From Porphyromonadaceae bacterium UBA2751 (lineage in GTDB: Bacteria > Bacteroidota > Bacteroidia > Bacteroidales > Muribaculaceae), in contig DEJJ01000005.1 in the NCBI GenBank assembly GCA_002353285.1, positions 1-64,000 of the forward strand: 64,000 nt of DNA, written 5' to 3'. Positions 7,728 through 16,828 of the stretch are shown here, in pieces (position 1 is the first letter of the stretch; each line of letters starts with the position of its first letter). The position numbers and the translations under genes were made by a program. Below the pieces are notes generated by a model. It saw only the letters and a list, made by a program, of their open reading frames with translations. It ran no database searches and was not told the DNA's origin.

Positions 7728-8666
7728 TTAGGCAATTATCCAAAAGAAACCAACAACCACTATCACTAACGCTATCATCATCACTTCGGCGATGCGGTTG
7801 ATGCGCACGGCCTTAAGCATGTCGGCCGTGGTAAGGTCTCGCTCGTTTTCGCCGATGAAAGGTTTGTCGAAGAGCTCGCCAAAGTAATAATGAGGCCCAC
7901 CGAAGCGGCAGTCGAGTGCGCCAGCAAGTGCAGCCTCGGGATATCCGCTGTTAGGGCTGGCATGCTTGCGACCATTGCGCCACACGAATTTCAAGAGGCT
8001 AAGCTTGCCCGAAGCTATCACCATGAGCACGGCTGTCAATCGGGCTGGAATGTAGTTGGCTATGTCGTCGATGCGGGCAGCCCAGCAGCCAAAGTCTTTA
8101 TATCGCTCGGTGCGGTAACCAATCATCGAGTCGAGCGTGTTCACCATCTTGTAGGCTACCATGCCAGGCACTCCCAGTACAGCCAACCAGAACAGGGGCG
8201 CAATCACACCATCGCTCAGGTTCTCGGCCAGCGTTTCGAGGGCGGCAGTGCGCACCTCTTGAGCTGTCAACTCCGAAGTGTCGCGCCCCACAATGCGCGC
8301 CACCTGCTTGCGTCCAGCCTCAAGCGACTCGTCAAGAGCAAGAAACACATTTCGCACCTCACGGATAAGCGTTGTTCCTGCCAGGCAGTAGAAGATGATG
8401 ATGGTGTTGAGAACGCACCACAATATCGCATTTGGAACAAGTCTAATTAATCCCCACAACACAAAGAACATCAGCAAGATGTAAGCAACGCTCATGACAG
8501 CTCCTTTTGCCATGCGATGCTGCCCTCGGTTGAGGCGATGCTCACCCCACGAAATCAGCTTGCCAAACCACACGATGGGGTGCGGCAAGCGCTCAGGGTC
8601 ACCAAAGATGAGGTCGAGCAAGTAACCCAACAAGAGAGGTAATATGAACATTAAATACTTTTCCAT
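7728..8666 (-). CDS. cbiB: Adenosylcobinamide-phosphate synthase CbiB
   Basis: 312-residue polytopic membrane protein. The N-terminal signature GYLLDLIFGDPERLPHPIVW is typical of CbiB. The central part has LETLAENLSDGVIAPLFW and the C-terminal part has SPNSGYPEAALAGAL. It joins (R)-1-amino-2-propanol phosphate to adenosylcobyric acid at the membrane. Its start overlaps the end of cobD by 16 bases. Confidence 0.95.
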   Translation of the reverse strand: MEKYLMFILPLLLGYLLDLIFGDPERLPHPIVWFGKLISWGEHRLNRGQHRMAKGAVMSVAYILLMFFVLWGLIRLVPNAILWCVLNTIIIFYCLAGTTLIREVRNVFLALDESLEAGRKQVARIVGRDTSELTAQEVRTAALETLAENLSDGVIAPLFWLAVLGVPGMVAYKMVNTLDSMIGYRTERYKDFGCWAARIDDIANYIPARLTAVLMVIASGKLSLLKFVWRNGRKHASPNSGYPEAALAGALDCRFGGPHYYFGELFDKPFIGENERDLTTADMLKAVRINRIAEVMMIALVIVVVGFFWIIA

Positions 8667-9643
8667 TGCGATGTGAACTGCTTAATGGCTTCGACAAGGG
8701 CATCGTTAGCCTCGGGCGACTGAGCGGCAATGCGAAAATGATGCTGTGTGAGGCCCGTGAAATTCGATGCGTCACGAATCAGGATGCCGTGCTTGTGAGC
8801 CAAATATTCCTTCAACTTGGCAGCGGTAGTCTGGGCTATGGTGCACAAGAAAAAGTTGGTCATGGTAGCATAAGCCTCGATGCCTTCAATCTCGTTTAGC
8901 ATCGAGCGCAAGCGCTGTGCCTCATCAAGATATTCATCAAGGTTAGGGATGGCGGTCAACTGGTGTGCCACAAGCCACTTGCCAGCCTCGAGCGACAAGG
9001 CATTGATTGCCCAAGGGCGATACTGAGTGCGCAACCGCTTGATGATTGATGGCGCAGCGGTGACATAGCCCAGACGCAGTCCTGGTACAGCATACCGCTT
9101 GGTCATGGAATGCAGCAATATGATATCTTCACGGTCAACCACATCGGCAGGCCGGAGCAGATTCTCGAGAGTGTAGTCTTCGTAGGATTGGTCGACGATG
9201 AGCAACTGATAACGCTTAGCGAGGTCGAGCACATCGCCAACTGGCATCACGCTACCAGTGGGGTTGTTGGGATTGCACAACCAGCACAAGGCGGCATCGT
9301 CGCATTCTTTATATCCAAACACTCGGCAAGCGTCTTCATACTCGCTAAACGTGGGTGTCATCACCTTGCAAGTGCCCAGGTGGCGATAGGCTTGGGCAAT
9401 AAGGTAAATAGCATCGACCGCACCACTGGTCACGAGCACCTCTTCGGGCTTGATTCCACACTCGTGGGCTATCATCTGCTCAAGCGATGTTGCCGACGGC
9501 TCGGGATAGCTGCTTACCACCTGCATGCATGTGCTCAGGTGCGAATAAAGTGCGCTCAAGTCGGTTCCAGTATAAATGTTGGAACTGAAGTTCATCTTAA
9601 TACCGCTGTATTGATACAGGTCGTCGCCGTGTCCCTTAATCAT
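8651..9643 (-). CDS. cobD: Threonine-phosphate decarboxylase CobD-like (PLP)
   Basis: About 330 residues from ATG 9643, a fold-type I PLP aminotransferase-like enzyme. The PLP lysine is in HSMTKRYAVPGLRLGYV, and the substrate-site motif is WLCNPNNPTGSV. CobD decarboxylates L-threonine O-3-phosphate to aminopropanol phosphate, the linker used by CbiB, which is encoded next. I preferred this start to one 51 bases upstream because ATG 9643 overlaps the cobQ stop by only 8 bases. A histidinol-phosphate aminotransferase is possible by homology, but context favours CobD. Confidence 0.88.
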   Translation of the reverse strand: MIKGHGDDLYQYSGIKMNFSSNIYTGTDLSALYSHLSTCMQVVSSYPEPSATSLEQMIAHECGIKPEEVLVTSGAVDAIYLIAQAYRHLGTCKVMTPTFSEYEDACRVFGYKECDDAALCWLCNPNNPTGSVMPVGDVLDLAKRYQLLIVDQSYEDYTLENLLRPADVVDREDIILLHSMTKRYAVPGLRLGYVTAAPSIIKRLRTQYRPWAINALSLEAGKWLVAHQLTAIPNLDEYLDEAQRLRSMLNEIEGIEAYATMTNFFLCTIAQTTAAKLKEYLAHKHGILIRDASNFTGLTQHHFRIAAQSPEANDALVEAIKQFTSQWKSI

Positions 9644-11123
9644 CGCTTGTGAGAATTTTATATATTTGTTCCATATCGACGTACTGCCGCACATGGGCCG
9701 CGAGCCGGTCGTATTGCCGCTCTTTGAATTCTTGATAGTTAAAACTGCTGGACGCCTTGCTCAACTTATCGTCAAATGGCTGTAGCAGGAAGTCGACAAA
9801 CGGTGCGTTGTCGAGGATGCCGTGCACATAGGTGCCCATGCACTTGCCGTCGACCACATAACCATCGTCGCGGCCATCGCCAAGATGCAGCAGTGGCGAA
9901 GGCTTGGCATCGCCATAAGGAACGGTTTCGCCCTGATGTATCTCGTAGCCCTGGCCATATTGACAATTGACCTGACGGGTTCGTTTCTCCTCGGTGATTG
10001 TGGTGCTTGTGGGCAAAAGTCCCAGACCGGGCAAGCGCTCTATGTCGCCCTCAATGTGATTGGGATCAAGCACCTCAATGCCCATCATCTGATAGCCACC
10101 GCAGATGCCAAGCACCGAAGCACCCTCGCGATGAGCCCGCATTATGGCCTGGGCACATCCGTTGCGGCGCAGCTCGTAAAGGTCATGCAAGGTAGATTTG
10201 GTGCCAGGCAGAATGATGATGTCGGCATTCTTGATGTCCTCGGTGTTATTGGTGTAGAACAAGTGCACCCGTGGATCGCGTTCAAGGGCATCGAAGTCGG
10301 TATAGTTTGACAAGTGCCTGAGCATGACAACTGCTACGTTTACTTTGCCTTGTTGTAGCTGCATTGACTTGCGGGCGAGCGCCACGCTATCTTCTTCTTC
10401 GATGTAAATATCTTTGAAATAAGGAATTACACCCAGAACCGGCACACCACAGATGTCTTCAAGCATCCTCCTGCCGTCGTCAAAGAGCCTCATGTCGCCA
10501 CGAAACTTGTTGATGATGATGCCTTTTATGAACCGGCGGTCTTCGGGAGTCTGCAAAGCTATACTGCCATAGACCGAGGCAAATACTCCTCCACGGTCGA
10601 TGTCGCCCACAAGAATCACGTCGGCATGGGCATGCCGGGCCATGGGAAGGTTAACGAGATCGGTGTCGCGCAAGTTTATCTCCGACACACTGCCGGCACC
10701 TTCCATCACGATGGGATTGTAGCGCACCGCCAGGCGGTCGAAAGCCGCATTGACTTCGGCGCGGAAATCAATGTCTGATGTGCCACGGCGCCAATAGTCG
10801 TAGGCATTTTTATTGCCGATGGGTTTGCCGTGGAGCACCACTTGCGAAGTGTGGTCGCTCTGTGGCTTGAGCAGTAACGGGTTCATATCGGTGTGGCAAG
10901 GTATGCCCGCGGCTTCGGCCTGAACAGCCTGAGCGCGACCTATCTCAAGCCCTTCGGGGGTGGCAAATGAGTTGAGTGCCATGTTTTGGGCCTTAAAAGG
11001 TGCTGGATTATAGCCGTCTTGCTTGAAGATGCGGCAAAAGGCAGCAGCCACCACGCTCTTGCCCACATCGCTGCCTGTGCCCACCATCATTAGCGGATGT
11101 AATAGTTTCTTATCGTTGCTCAT
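9636..11123 (-). CDS. cobQ: Cobyric acid synthase CobQ/CbiP
   Basis: 495 residues from ATG 11123. The N-terminal domain is a dethiobiotin-synthetase-like ATPase with P-loop GTGSDVGKSVVAAAFC. The C-terminal class I glutamine amidotransferase domain has its nucleophile Cys in GICGGYQMMG and a His in YVHGILDN. It amidates four carboxyls of adenosylcobyrinic a,c-diamide. The start overlaps the pduO stop by 4 bases, which supports this choice over a frame 96 bases longer. Confidence 0.95.
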   Translation of the reverse strand: MSNDKKLLHPLMMVGTGSDVGKSVVAAAFCRIFKQDGYNPAPFKAQNMALNSFATPEGLEIGRAQAVQAEAAGIPCHTDMNPLLLKPQSDHTSQVVLHGKPIGNKNAYDYWRRGTSDIDFRAEVNAAFDRLAVRYNPIVMEGAGSVSEINLRDTDLVNLPMARHAHADVILVGDIDRGGVFASVYGSIALQTPEDRRFIKGIIINKFRGDMRLFDDGRRMLEDICGVPVLGVIPYFKDIYIEEEDSVALARKSMQLQQGKVNVAVVMLRHLSNYTDFDALERDPRVHLFYTNNTEDIKNADIIILPGTKSTLHDLYELRRNGCAQAIMRAHREGASVLGICGGYQMMGIEVLDPNHIEGDIERLPGLGLLPTSTTITEEKRTRQVNCQYGQGYEIHQGETVPYGDAKPSPLLHLGDGRDDGYVVDGKCMGTYVHGILDNAPFVDFLLQPFDDKLSKASSSFNYQEFKERQYDRLAAHVRQYVDMEQIYKILTSDD

Positions 11124-11620
11124 TCTTTTTCGTTGGCTAATACAAACAGATAGTCCGATAGTCGGTTTATCATCACGAGTATCGATTCTTCGACTGGATA
11201 CTGACGATTCAAAGCCCACAAGGTGCGCTCGACGGTGCGGGTCTGCGTGCGGGCCAGATGGATGAACGCAGCAACAGTTGATCCGCCGCCTGGAATCACA
11301 AAGCCACCTTTGTAGTCGGCCCGGTCAATGGCATCTTCCAATTGCTGCGACAAGTCGGCAGCGTGCAACTCGCGGGGATTGACGCCACCTTCTGGTGTCG
11401 CGATATGGCTCATGACCACCATCAGTTCGCGCTGAACGGCATGGATGAGTTGAGCGTTAGTCTCATCATCCTCAAGCATTGAGCGCACGATGCCTAGATG
11501 AGAATTCAACTGGTCAATCAGCCCGTTGGCGTTGATGCGGGGGTCGTCTTTGGCAACTCTCACGCCATCGCGCAGGCTGGTGGTGCCGTTATCTCCGGTT
11601 TTGGTATAAATCTGTTTCAT
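11120..11620 (-). CDS. pduO: Corrinoid adenosyltransferase, PduO/MMAB type
   Basis: 166 residues. The N-terminus has KQIYTKTGDNGTTSL, the ATP-binding signature of PduO-type adenosyltransferases. The middle has FVIPGGG, followed by the Arg-rich RTQTRTVERTLW. It forms trimers in known members and makes adenosylcobalamin or adenosylcobinamide. ATGA overlaps link it to both cbiA and cobQ. It duplicates the activity of the unrelated CobO-type enzyme near 5.4 kb. Confidence 0.93.
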   Translation of the reverse strand: MKQIYTKTGDNGTTSLRDGVRVAKDDPRINANGLIDQLNSHLGIVRSMLEDDETNAQLIHAVQRELMVVMSHIATPEGGVNPRELHAADLSQQLEDAIDRADYKGGFVIPGGGSTVAAFIHLARTQTRTVERTLWALNRQYPVEESILVMINRLSDYLFVLANEKE

Positions 11621-12876
11621 GTTATGTTGTAGAGGTGGGTGTAACTTGCAAACACGTTCTTATAACGGATGATTGGCGTTGGCACAGGCTCACCTTTGGC
11701 GTTAAACACTTGTGCCGCCGATTGGGGCGCTTCACTCAGAAATTGGGTGTAATGGAACTCGTGGCCGCGATACTCCCTGCCGTCGAGCAAGAAGCGACGA
11801 TAGCCGAGTGATAGTTTGCGGTCGGTCTTTCGGGCGGTAATCGCGTAAGGAAGCACACCGCACATGGGAAACTCGCCATCATCAGTGACAATCTTGTCAC
11901 ACAGATACATCATGCCACCGCACTCGGCAACGATGTGTCCGCCATGGTCGGCAAAGTCCTTGATTGCACGGCGCGTAGCCTCGGCTTTGACAAGAGCCTC
12001 AAGATGTTTCTCAGGGTAACCGCCTGGCAAGTAAAGCAGTGCCACGTCGTCAAGGCATGGAACATCGGTCTCGGGGTCGAAAAACGCCACATTATCAAGT
12101 GAGTCAATATTCTCTTGATAGATAAATGAAAACGACTCTGCATTGCGGGCAATCAGCGTTCGCTGAGTGGTGTGATTCTCATTACATTCTGCATTATTAA
12201 TTCTGCATTGTGCGTTATGCATAGTAATTTCTAAAAACCGTTGCCACCTCACGTTCTGTTCAAGCAACTCAACCAACCGTTCATTTTCGGGTGTCTTACT
12301 GAAATCCAGCCCCAAGTAGCGCGACCCTTGCTCAAGCGCGGCATCCTTAGGAAGATAGCCGAAACACTCAACATTGAGGTCGTCGCACACTTGCTGGAGC
12401 ATGGCAAAATGGCGCGCCGACCCCACGCGGTTGAATATCACACCGGCAATGTGCACATCATCGCGGAAATTAACAAAGCCTGAAATAAGCGCCGCCATTG
12501 AATAAGCTGCCGACTTGGCATCAACCACGAGCACTATAGGCAAGTCAAGCACACGGGCAATCTCGGCCGACGAGCCAGCATCGCGGTCATAGCCGTCGAA
12601 GAGCCCCATCATGCCCTCAGCCACACACACATCGGCAACAGAGCCATAGCGATCGTACAGCTCACGCACATGCTCGTCAGAAGCCATGAAAGTGTCGAGA
12701 TTTACGCTTGGCCGCCCACACACTGCCGCATGAAACTTGGTGTCGATATAGTCGGGACCGCACTTAAACGGTTGGACCTTATAGCCTTTTGCCGTAAAAA
12801 GTGACATCAGTCCTCGGGCAATTGTCGTCTTGCCCGAACCACTTGTTGGTGACGCTATGAGAAATCCTTTAGCCAT
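11617..12876 (-). CDS. cbiA: Cobyrinate a,c-diamide synthase CbiA
   Basis: 419 residues. The ATPase domain has P-loop SPTSGSGKTTIARGLM at about residue 10. The C-terminal amidotransferase domain has LLYLPGGYPE and the nucleophile Cys in AECGGMMYL. It amidates the a and c carboxyls of cobyrinate using glutamine. The linker between domains carries about 16 residues, TMHNAQCRINNAECNE, encoded by an intergenic-type AT-rich repeat (12181-12226) and kept in frame. Catalytic motifs on both sides are intact, so the enzyme may still work. Confidence 0.93.
   Translation of the reverse strand: MAKGFLIASPTSGSGKTTIARGLMSLFTAKGYKVQPFKCGPDYIDTKFHAAVCGRPSVNLDTFMASDEHVRELYDRYGSVADVCVAEGMMGLFDGYDRDAGSSAEIARVLDLPIVLVVDAKSAAYSMAALISGFVNFRDDVHIAGVIFNRVGSARHFAMLQQVCDDLNVECFGYLPKDAALEQGSRYLGLDFSKTPENERLVELLEQNVRWQRFLEITMHNAQCRINNAECNENHTTQRTLIARNAESFSFIYQENIDSLDNVAFFDPETDVPCLDDVALLYLPGGYPEKHLEALVKAEATRRAIKDFADHGGHIVAECGGMMYLCDKIVTDDGEFPMCGVLPYAITARKTDRKLSLGYRRFLLDGREYRGHEFHYTQFLSEAPQSAAQVFNAKGEPVPTPIIRYKNVFASYTHLYNIT
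12181..12226. repeat. Dispersed AT-rich repeat inside cbiA
   Basis: On the - strand this reads as imperfect copies of ATGCATAAYGCACAATGCA and AATAATGCAGAATG. The same kind of sequence occurs between genes at 49131-49155 and near 61600-61636. Here it sits inside an open frame with no stop. Confidence 0.7.
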
Positions 12877-12905
12877 TTGTTACACATTTATTTCCAGACA
12901 AAAAA

Positions 12906-13949
12906 TCAGAAATACTTAGTGATTTTTGCTGTGTCGAAGTTGTTCATTTCGTTAATCATTCGCACGGCTGAGTCGATAATGGGGAATGCACACAGAGCGC
13001 CCGTGCCCTCGCCCAGGCGCAGGCCTAAGTTGAGCAGCGGATTTGCACCTACAATATCAAGCATCCTTCGATGCCCACTCTCGTCGCCACAATGGGTAAA
13101 AATCATATAGTCCTGTGCGGCAGGATATAGACGAATGGCAGCGATGGCACATGCCGTCATGATGAAGCCGTCGACAAGAACTATCATTCCTTGCTCGGCA
13201 GCGCGCAGCATGGCCCCAATTGCCGCCACCATCTCAAAGCCGCCAAAGTAGCGGATGGCGTTCACGTCGCTTGGTGCCATAGTTTCGTTGTAATGCTTTA
13301 ATGCCGCATTGAGAACCTGGCGCTTGTGCTCAATGCCAGGATTGCCGAGTCCGGCTCCGGCACCGATGCATTCGTTGAGCGGGATATTGCCGAAAAGACT
13401 CATCCAGATGCTTGATGGCGAAGTGTTGGCGATACCCATCTCCCCAACGGACAGAATTTGGCATCCCTTTTTTGCACAATCGTCCACCAGCTCGCATCCC
13501 ACTTCGATGGTGAGGTTGAACTGCTCTTCGCTCATAGCGGGTTCATGCAGGAAATTGCATGTTCCACGGGCGATTTTGCGGTCAATGACACCCTCCACGT
13601 CGCTCAAGTCGTAGTCAACGCCCACGTCGACAATGCTCAAGTCAAAGCCATGTTGGCGACAAAACATGTTCACGCCACCGCCTCCATGCGTGAAATTGAT
13701 CATCTGTTGCCATGTCACCTCGCGTGGCGACACACTCACGCCCTCGCGCTCAATGCCATGGTCACCGCCGAGCAACAAGTGGCACGGATGGTTCAGGCTG
13801 GGCGACAAGGTGTGTTGAATCAGGCACACTTGCATGGCCAGTTCTTCTAATCGCCCAAGCGAGCCTTTAGGCTTGTTCAGATGGTCGATTTTCTGTTGAA
13901 TACTATCGGCAATTGACTTGTCGGTGGGGTGTATATTAAACTGTTTCAT
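12906..13949 (-). CDS. cobT: Nicotinate-nucleotide--dimethylbenzimidazole phosphoribosyltransferase CobT
   Basis: 347 residues with the family pattern LNKPKGSLGRLEELA near residue 30, MGIANTSPSS in the middle, and LRLGEGTGALCAFPIIDSA carrying the catalytic Glu near the C-terminus. It activates the lower-ligand base as its alpha-ribotide for attachment by CobS. The start overlaps the cobU stop by 4 bases. Confidence 0.95.
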   Translation of the reverse strand: MKQFNIHPTDKSIADSIQQKIDHLNKPKGSLGRLEELAMQVCLIQHTLSPSLNHPCHLLLGGDHGIEREGVSVSPREVTWQQMINFTHGGGGVNMFCRQHGFDLSIVDVGVDYDLSDVEGVIDRKIARGTCNFLHEPAMSEEQFNLTIEVGCELVDDCAKKGCQILSVGEMGIANTSPSSIWMSLFGNIPLNECIGAGAGLGNPGIEHKRQVLNAALKHYNETMAPSDVNAIRYFGGFEMVAAIGAMLRAAEQGMIVLVDGFIMTACAIAAIRLYPAAQDYMIFTHCGDESGHRRMLDIVGANPLLNLGLRLGEGTGALCAFPIIDSAVRMINEMNNFDTAKITKYF

Positions 13950-14452
13950 TTTATTTTTACTGCTATTCCTGACACCATTAGAATTACTTCATCGGCACGA
14001 CTGGCAATGTACTGGTTCATCCAGCCTTCGAGGTCGGTGAACTGGCGCTGCACAGCATTGTCGCTCACGCCGCCGCTGCCTATCTCATTGGTAACGAAGA
14101 TGTAGGTGGCATCATTCTTCGTGAAACGCTCAAATTCTTCCTTGACAGCCGTGAGGGTTTCATCGACGTTATTATTCTCGAAGAAAAAATTGGTGAGCCA
14201 CAACGTTACACAATCAATCACGGCCACACGTCCAGTGAGGTCGTGACGGCTGAGGAATTTCTCCTCCTCGATGTTGGTCCATTGTGGTCCACGACGTTCC
14301 TGATGCCGCTTCACCCGTTCACGGAACTCCTCGTCCCAGATGTGGGCTGTGGCCACGTAGACCGGGTTGTCCGAAAGACTCATGGCGAGTTCTTCGGCCT
14401 TCTTGCTCTTGCCCGAGCGTTGGCCGCCTGTTATCAAAATAATCCGATTCAT
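13946..14452 (-). CDS. cobU: Adenosylcobinamide kinase / guanylyltransferase CobU
   Basis: 168 residues. The P-loop GGQRSGKSKKAEELA is at residue 8, followed by HQERRGPQW, which carries the guanylylated His region of CobU, then VAVIDCVTLWLTNFFF and TNEIGSGGV. It phosphorylates adenosylcobinamide and transfers GMP to give AdoCbi-GDP, the CobS substrate. Confidence 0.95.
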   Translation of the reverse strand: MNRIILITGGQRSGKSKKAEELAMSLSDNPVYVATAHIWDEEFRERVKRHQERRGPQWTNIEEEKFLSRHDLTGRVAVIDCVTLWLTNFFFENNNVDETLTAVKEEFERFTKNDATYIFVTNEIGSGGVSDNAVQRQFTDLEGWMNQYIASRADEVILMVSGIAVKIK

Positions 14453-14453
14453 T

Positions 14454-14984
14454 TTATATATTTATTCTTAGGATGCCGCCAAAAGGCACCAAGTTGTCCC
14501 AGGCATGCTCTTCGGTGTAAAGCCCTGCATAAAGCCCTGCGCTGACAAGAACACCACCATGCGCAAAAATCACGACGCTTTGAAAGTCTTGAGATTTCAA
14601 TTCATCGAGAAAACTTGCCACACGCTGATAAAGCTGTGGAAAGCCCTCGCCGCCAGTGGTGGGCTGATGCATATAGTCGGCATACCATTCCTCAATGCGT
14701 GGGTCTTGTATTTCTTCATAGCGTTGCATTTCCCATTCGCCCATATACATTTCTTTTAGACGATTATCCAGCACAGCATTGGGAAAGCCACAAAAATTTG
14801 CCAGTTTTCGTGCTCTCGACAGAGGTGAAGAATAAGCCTTATCAAAGGGCATGAATTGCTGCAATTCGTTGAATGTAACTTGAGCTTCCTGCTCAAAGGT
14901 GTCGCTCACAGGCACATCTGTCTGGCCGTAGCATGTGCCACGAGGCACGTCGACGCTGGTATGTCTGACCAAAACAACTTCCAT
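14454..14984 (-). CDS. cobC: Alpha-ribazole phosphatase CobC (histidine phosphatase)
   Basis: 176 residues. Phosphoglycerate-mutase-like fold with VLVRHTSVDVPRGTCYGQTD at the N-terminus (nucleophile His in RHT), YSSPLSRARKLA, and the second His in VIFAHGGVL. CobC removes phosphate from alpha-ribazole-5'-phosphate or from cobalamin phosphate. One base separates it from cobU and one from cobS. Confidence 0.93.
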   Translation of the reverse strand: MEVVLVRHTSVDVPRGTCYGQTDVPVSDTFEQEAQVTFNELQQFMPFDKAYSSPLSRARKLANFCGFPNAVLDNRLKEMYMGEWEMQRYEEIQDPRIEEWYADYMHQPTTGGEGFPQLYQRVASFLDELKSQDFQSVVIFAHGGVLVSAGLYAGLYTEEHAWDNLVPFGGILRINI

Positions 14985-14985
14985 G

Positions 14986-15783
14986 CTATTTTACAAATAA
15001 TAATGAACTTATGACGAGGTAAATCGACAATTCCACCAACAAGCACACTGCGCCGCAGCAATCGCCTGTGTAGCCGCCAATCTTGCGCTTGATGAGAAGG
15101 TAAAGGAAATACATGACCATATATGGCACAACCATGACAAAATACCACTCTATCGACGTCAACCAAAGCATTAACAACATGGGTAACAAACCTTGCAATG
15201 CCAGGCCTATTGCTGCTGGAACGCTTATTTTGCGGTATACGGTTTTATTCTTGGCCTCTTCTTCGCTACGCGCATAAGGCAACATAGTCACCAGCGAGCA
15301 TGACACCAACTTGGCAAATGGGTCGGCTGCCAGCACAGCTATCGCCGCTATGCGGGGCGGCATACAGCAGAGCGTGGCTCCGAGCAACAGGATATACAGT
15401 ATCAGCCCGATTACTCCGTAGGTGCCGATGTGTGAGTCCTTCATGATGGCGAGAATGCGGTCGCGGTCGGTGCCACCACCAAAGCCGTCAAAGAAATCGG
15501 CAAGTCCGTCTTCATGCAATGCGCCAGTAACAAGCAAGCGCACGACAATGGCCAGCATCACAGCCACAGGCCAAGGGAAAACCATACTGCCTAAATATAG
15601 GGCAGCAGCCATGATGCCTCCCGTGAGCCAGCCTGCAAGAGGCCAAAACTCCACCACTGCCTTGTAGCTGGACTGTGGTGACTGATAAATGCGCCAAAAC
15701 GGCAAGCGTGTGAAGAAAATCAACGCTGCCCACAGGTTTTGATACCATCGAGAAGAATGCTTGTTGTTTTCCATTGTCATCAT
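14986..15783 (-). CDS. cobS: Adenosylcobinamide-GDP ribazoletransferase CobS
   Basis: 265 residues, several membrane segments. The family motif GALHEDGLADFFDGFGGG (about residues 92-109) is followed by DRDRILAIMKDSHIGTYGV. It joins AdoCbi-GDP with alpha-ribazole at the membrane. Three ATGs at the 5' end (15783, 15780, 15774) leave the start uncertain by three codons. Confidence 0.94.
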   Translation of the reverse strand: MMTMENNKHSSRWYQNLWAALIFFTRLPFWRIYQSPQSSYKAVVEFWPLAGWLTGGIMAAALYLGSMVFPWPVAVMLAIVVRLLVTGALHEDGLADFFDGFGGGTDRDRILAIMKDSHIGTYGVIGLILYILLLGATLCCMPPRIAAIAVLAADPFAKLVSCSLVTMLPYARSEEEAKNKTVYRKISVPAAIGLALQGLLPMLLMLWLTSIEWYFVMVVPYMVMYFLYLLIKRKIGGYTGDCCGAVCLLVELSIYLVISSLLFVK

Positions 15784-15796
15784 TCTTATAGAAAAA

Positions 15797-16828
15797 TCAC
15801 TCGAAATTTGTCTTGTGCCGGCGGAAGAGCACTACAATGATTATGGGTGCTCCAATCAGTGCCGTAACGCTGTTGACAGGCATAGCGCCATCAAAACCTG
15901 GTGCACGGGCAATGATGTTGCACACAAGTGCCAACAATGCACCACACAGCGCAGTGGCTGGCATCAACCGCCAGTGGTCACTCGTGCGAAAAAGACCTCG
16001 TGCCAAATGCGGAACTGCCATACCGATGAACATGATGGGACCACAATAAGCCGTCACAACAGCAACTAAGGTGCCCGAGCACAAAATGATGTAGGTGCGC
16101 ATGCGCTTAACATCCAAACCGAGGTTGGCAGCGTAGCGGTCGCCCAGCAGCATGGCATTGAGCGGCTTGGCAAAAAGGAAACTCAGCGGCGTGAGAATAC
16201 ACATGATTACGACAAAAAGTATCATGTGGTTACCCGAAACACGAGAGAAAGAACCTAAGCCCCAAACGACAAATGCCTTCACATCTTCCTCGGGACTGAG
16301 AAATTTCATCACGCCAATGATTGCAGTGGCCAAATAGCCAATCATCACACCAATTATAAGCAATGTAACATTACCTTTCACCACTCCCGAAATCCACACG
16401 ATGAGCATCATCACCGCTACGGCTCCAATGATAGCAGCCATTGTTACTGCTGCGTCGCCCAGATAGCCCAGCGTACTCAACGCCACGCCACCTATCTGTC
16501 CCGACAGAAGAATCACAAATGCCACTCCCAAGCTGGCACCGTTGGAAATACCTAAAATCGAAGGACCAGCCAGTGGGTTGTGGAAGATCGTTTGCATCAT
16601 CAGTCCGCTCACGGCAAGTCCTGCCCCTGCTGCAATTGCCGTGAGCACCTGTGGCAAGCGAGAACTCAAAATGATGTTGGTCCAAATTTCCGAATCACTC
16701 CCCTGTCCCATCAATATGCTGCAAATGCTGCTCACCGGAATCTTTATGGTTCCTATGAACAGGTTGACAATCACCATGACGATGATTCCAACGATGAGAG
16801 CAAGCATCAATGGCAGGGTACGTTTCAT
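15797..16828 (-). CDS. btuC: Corrinoid/iron ABC transporter permease, BtuC/FecCD family
   Basis: 343 residues with about nine membrane segments. Family motifs: GLMMQTIFHNPLAGPSILGI near residue 85 and GPIMFIGMAVPHLARGLF near residue 270. With the substrate-binding protein encoded just upstream (4-base overlap) it should import cobalamin or cobinamide across the inner membrane. The FecCD family also moves haem and siderophores, so specificity rests on the operon. The BtuD ATPase gene is not adjacent. Confidence 0.85.
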   Translation of the reverse strand: MKRTLPLMLALIVGIIVMVIVNLFIGTIKIPVSSICSILMGQGSDSEIWTNIILSSRLPQVLTAIAAGAGLAVSGLMMQTIFHNPLAGPSILGISNGASLGVAFVILLSGQIGGVALSTLGYLGDAAVTMAAIIGAVAVMMLIVWISGVVKGNVTLLIIGVMIGYLATAIIGVMKFLSPEEDVKAFVVWGLGSFSRVSGNHMILFVVIMCILTPLSFLFAKPLNAMLLGDRYAANLGLDVKRMRTYIILCSGTLVAVVTAYCGPIMFIGMAVPHLARGLFRTSDHWRLMPATALCGALLALVCNIIARAPGFDGAMPVNSVTALIGAPIIIVVLFRRHKTNFE

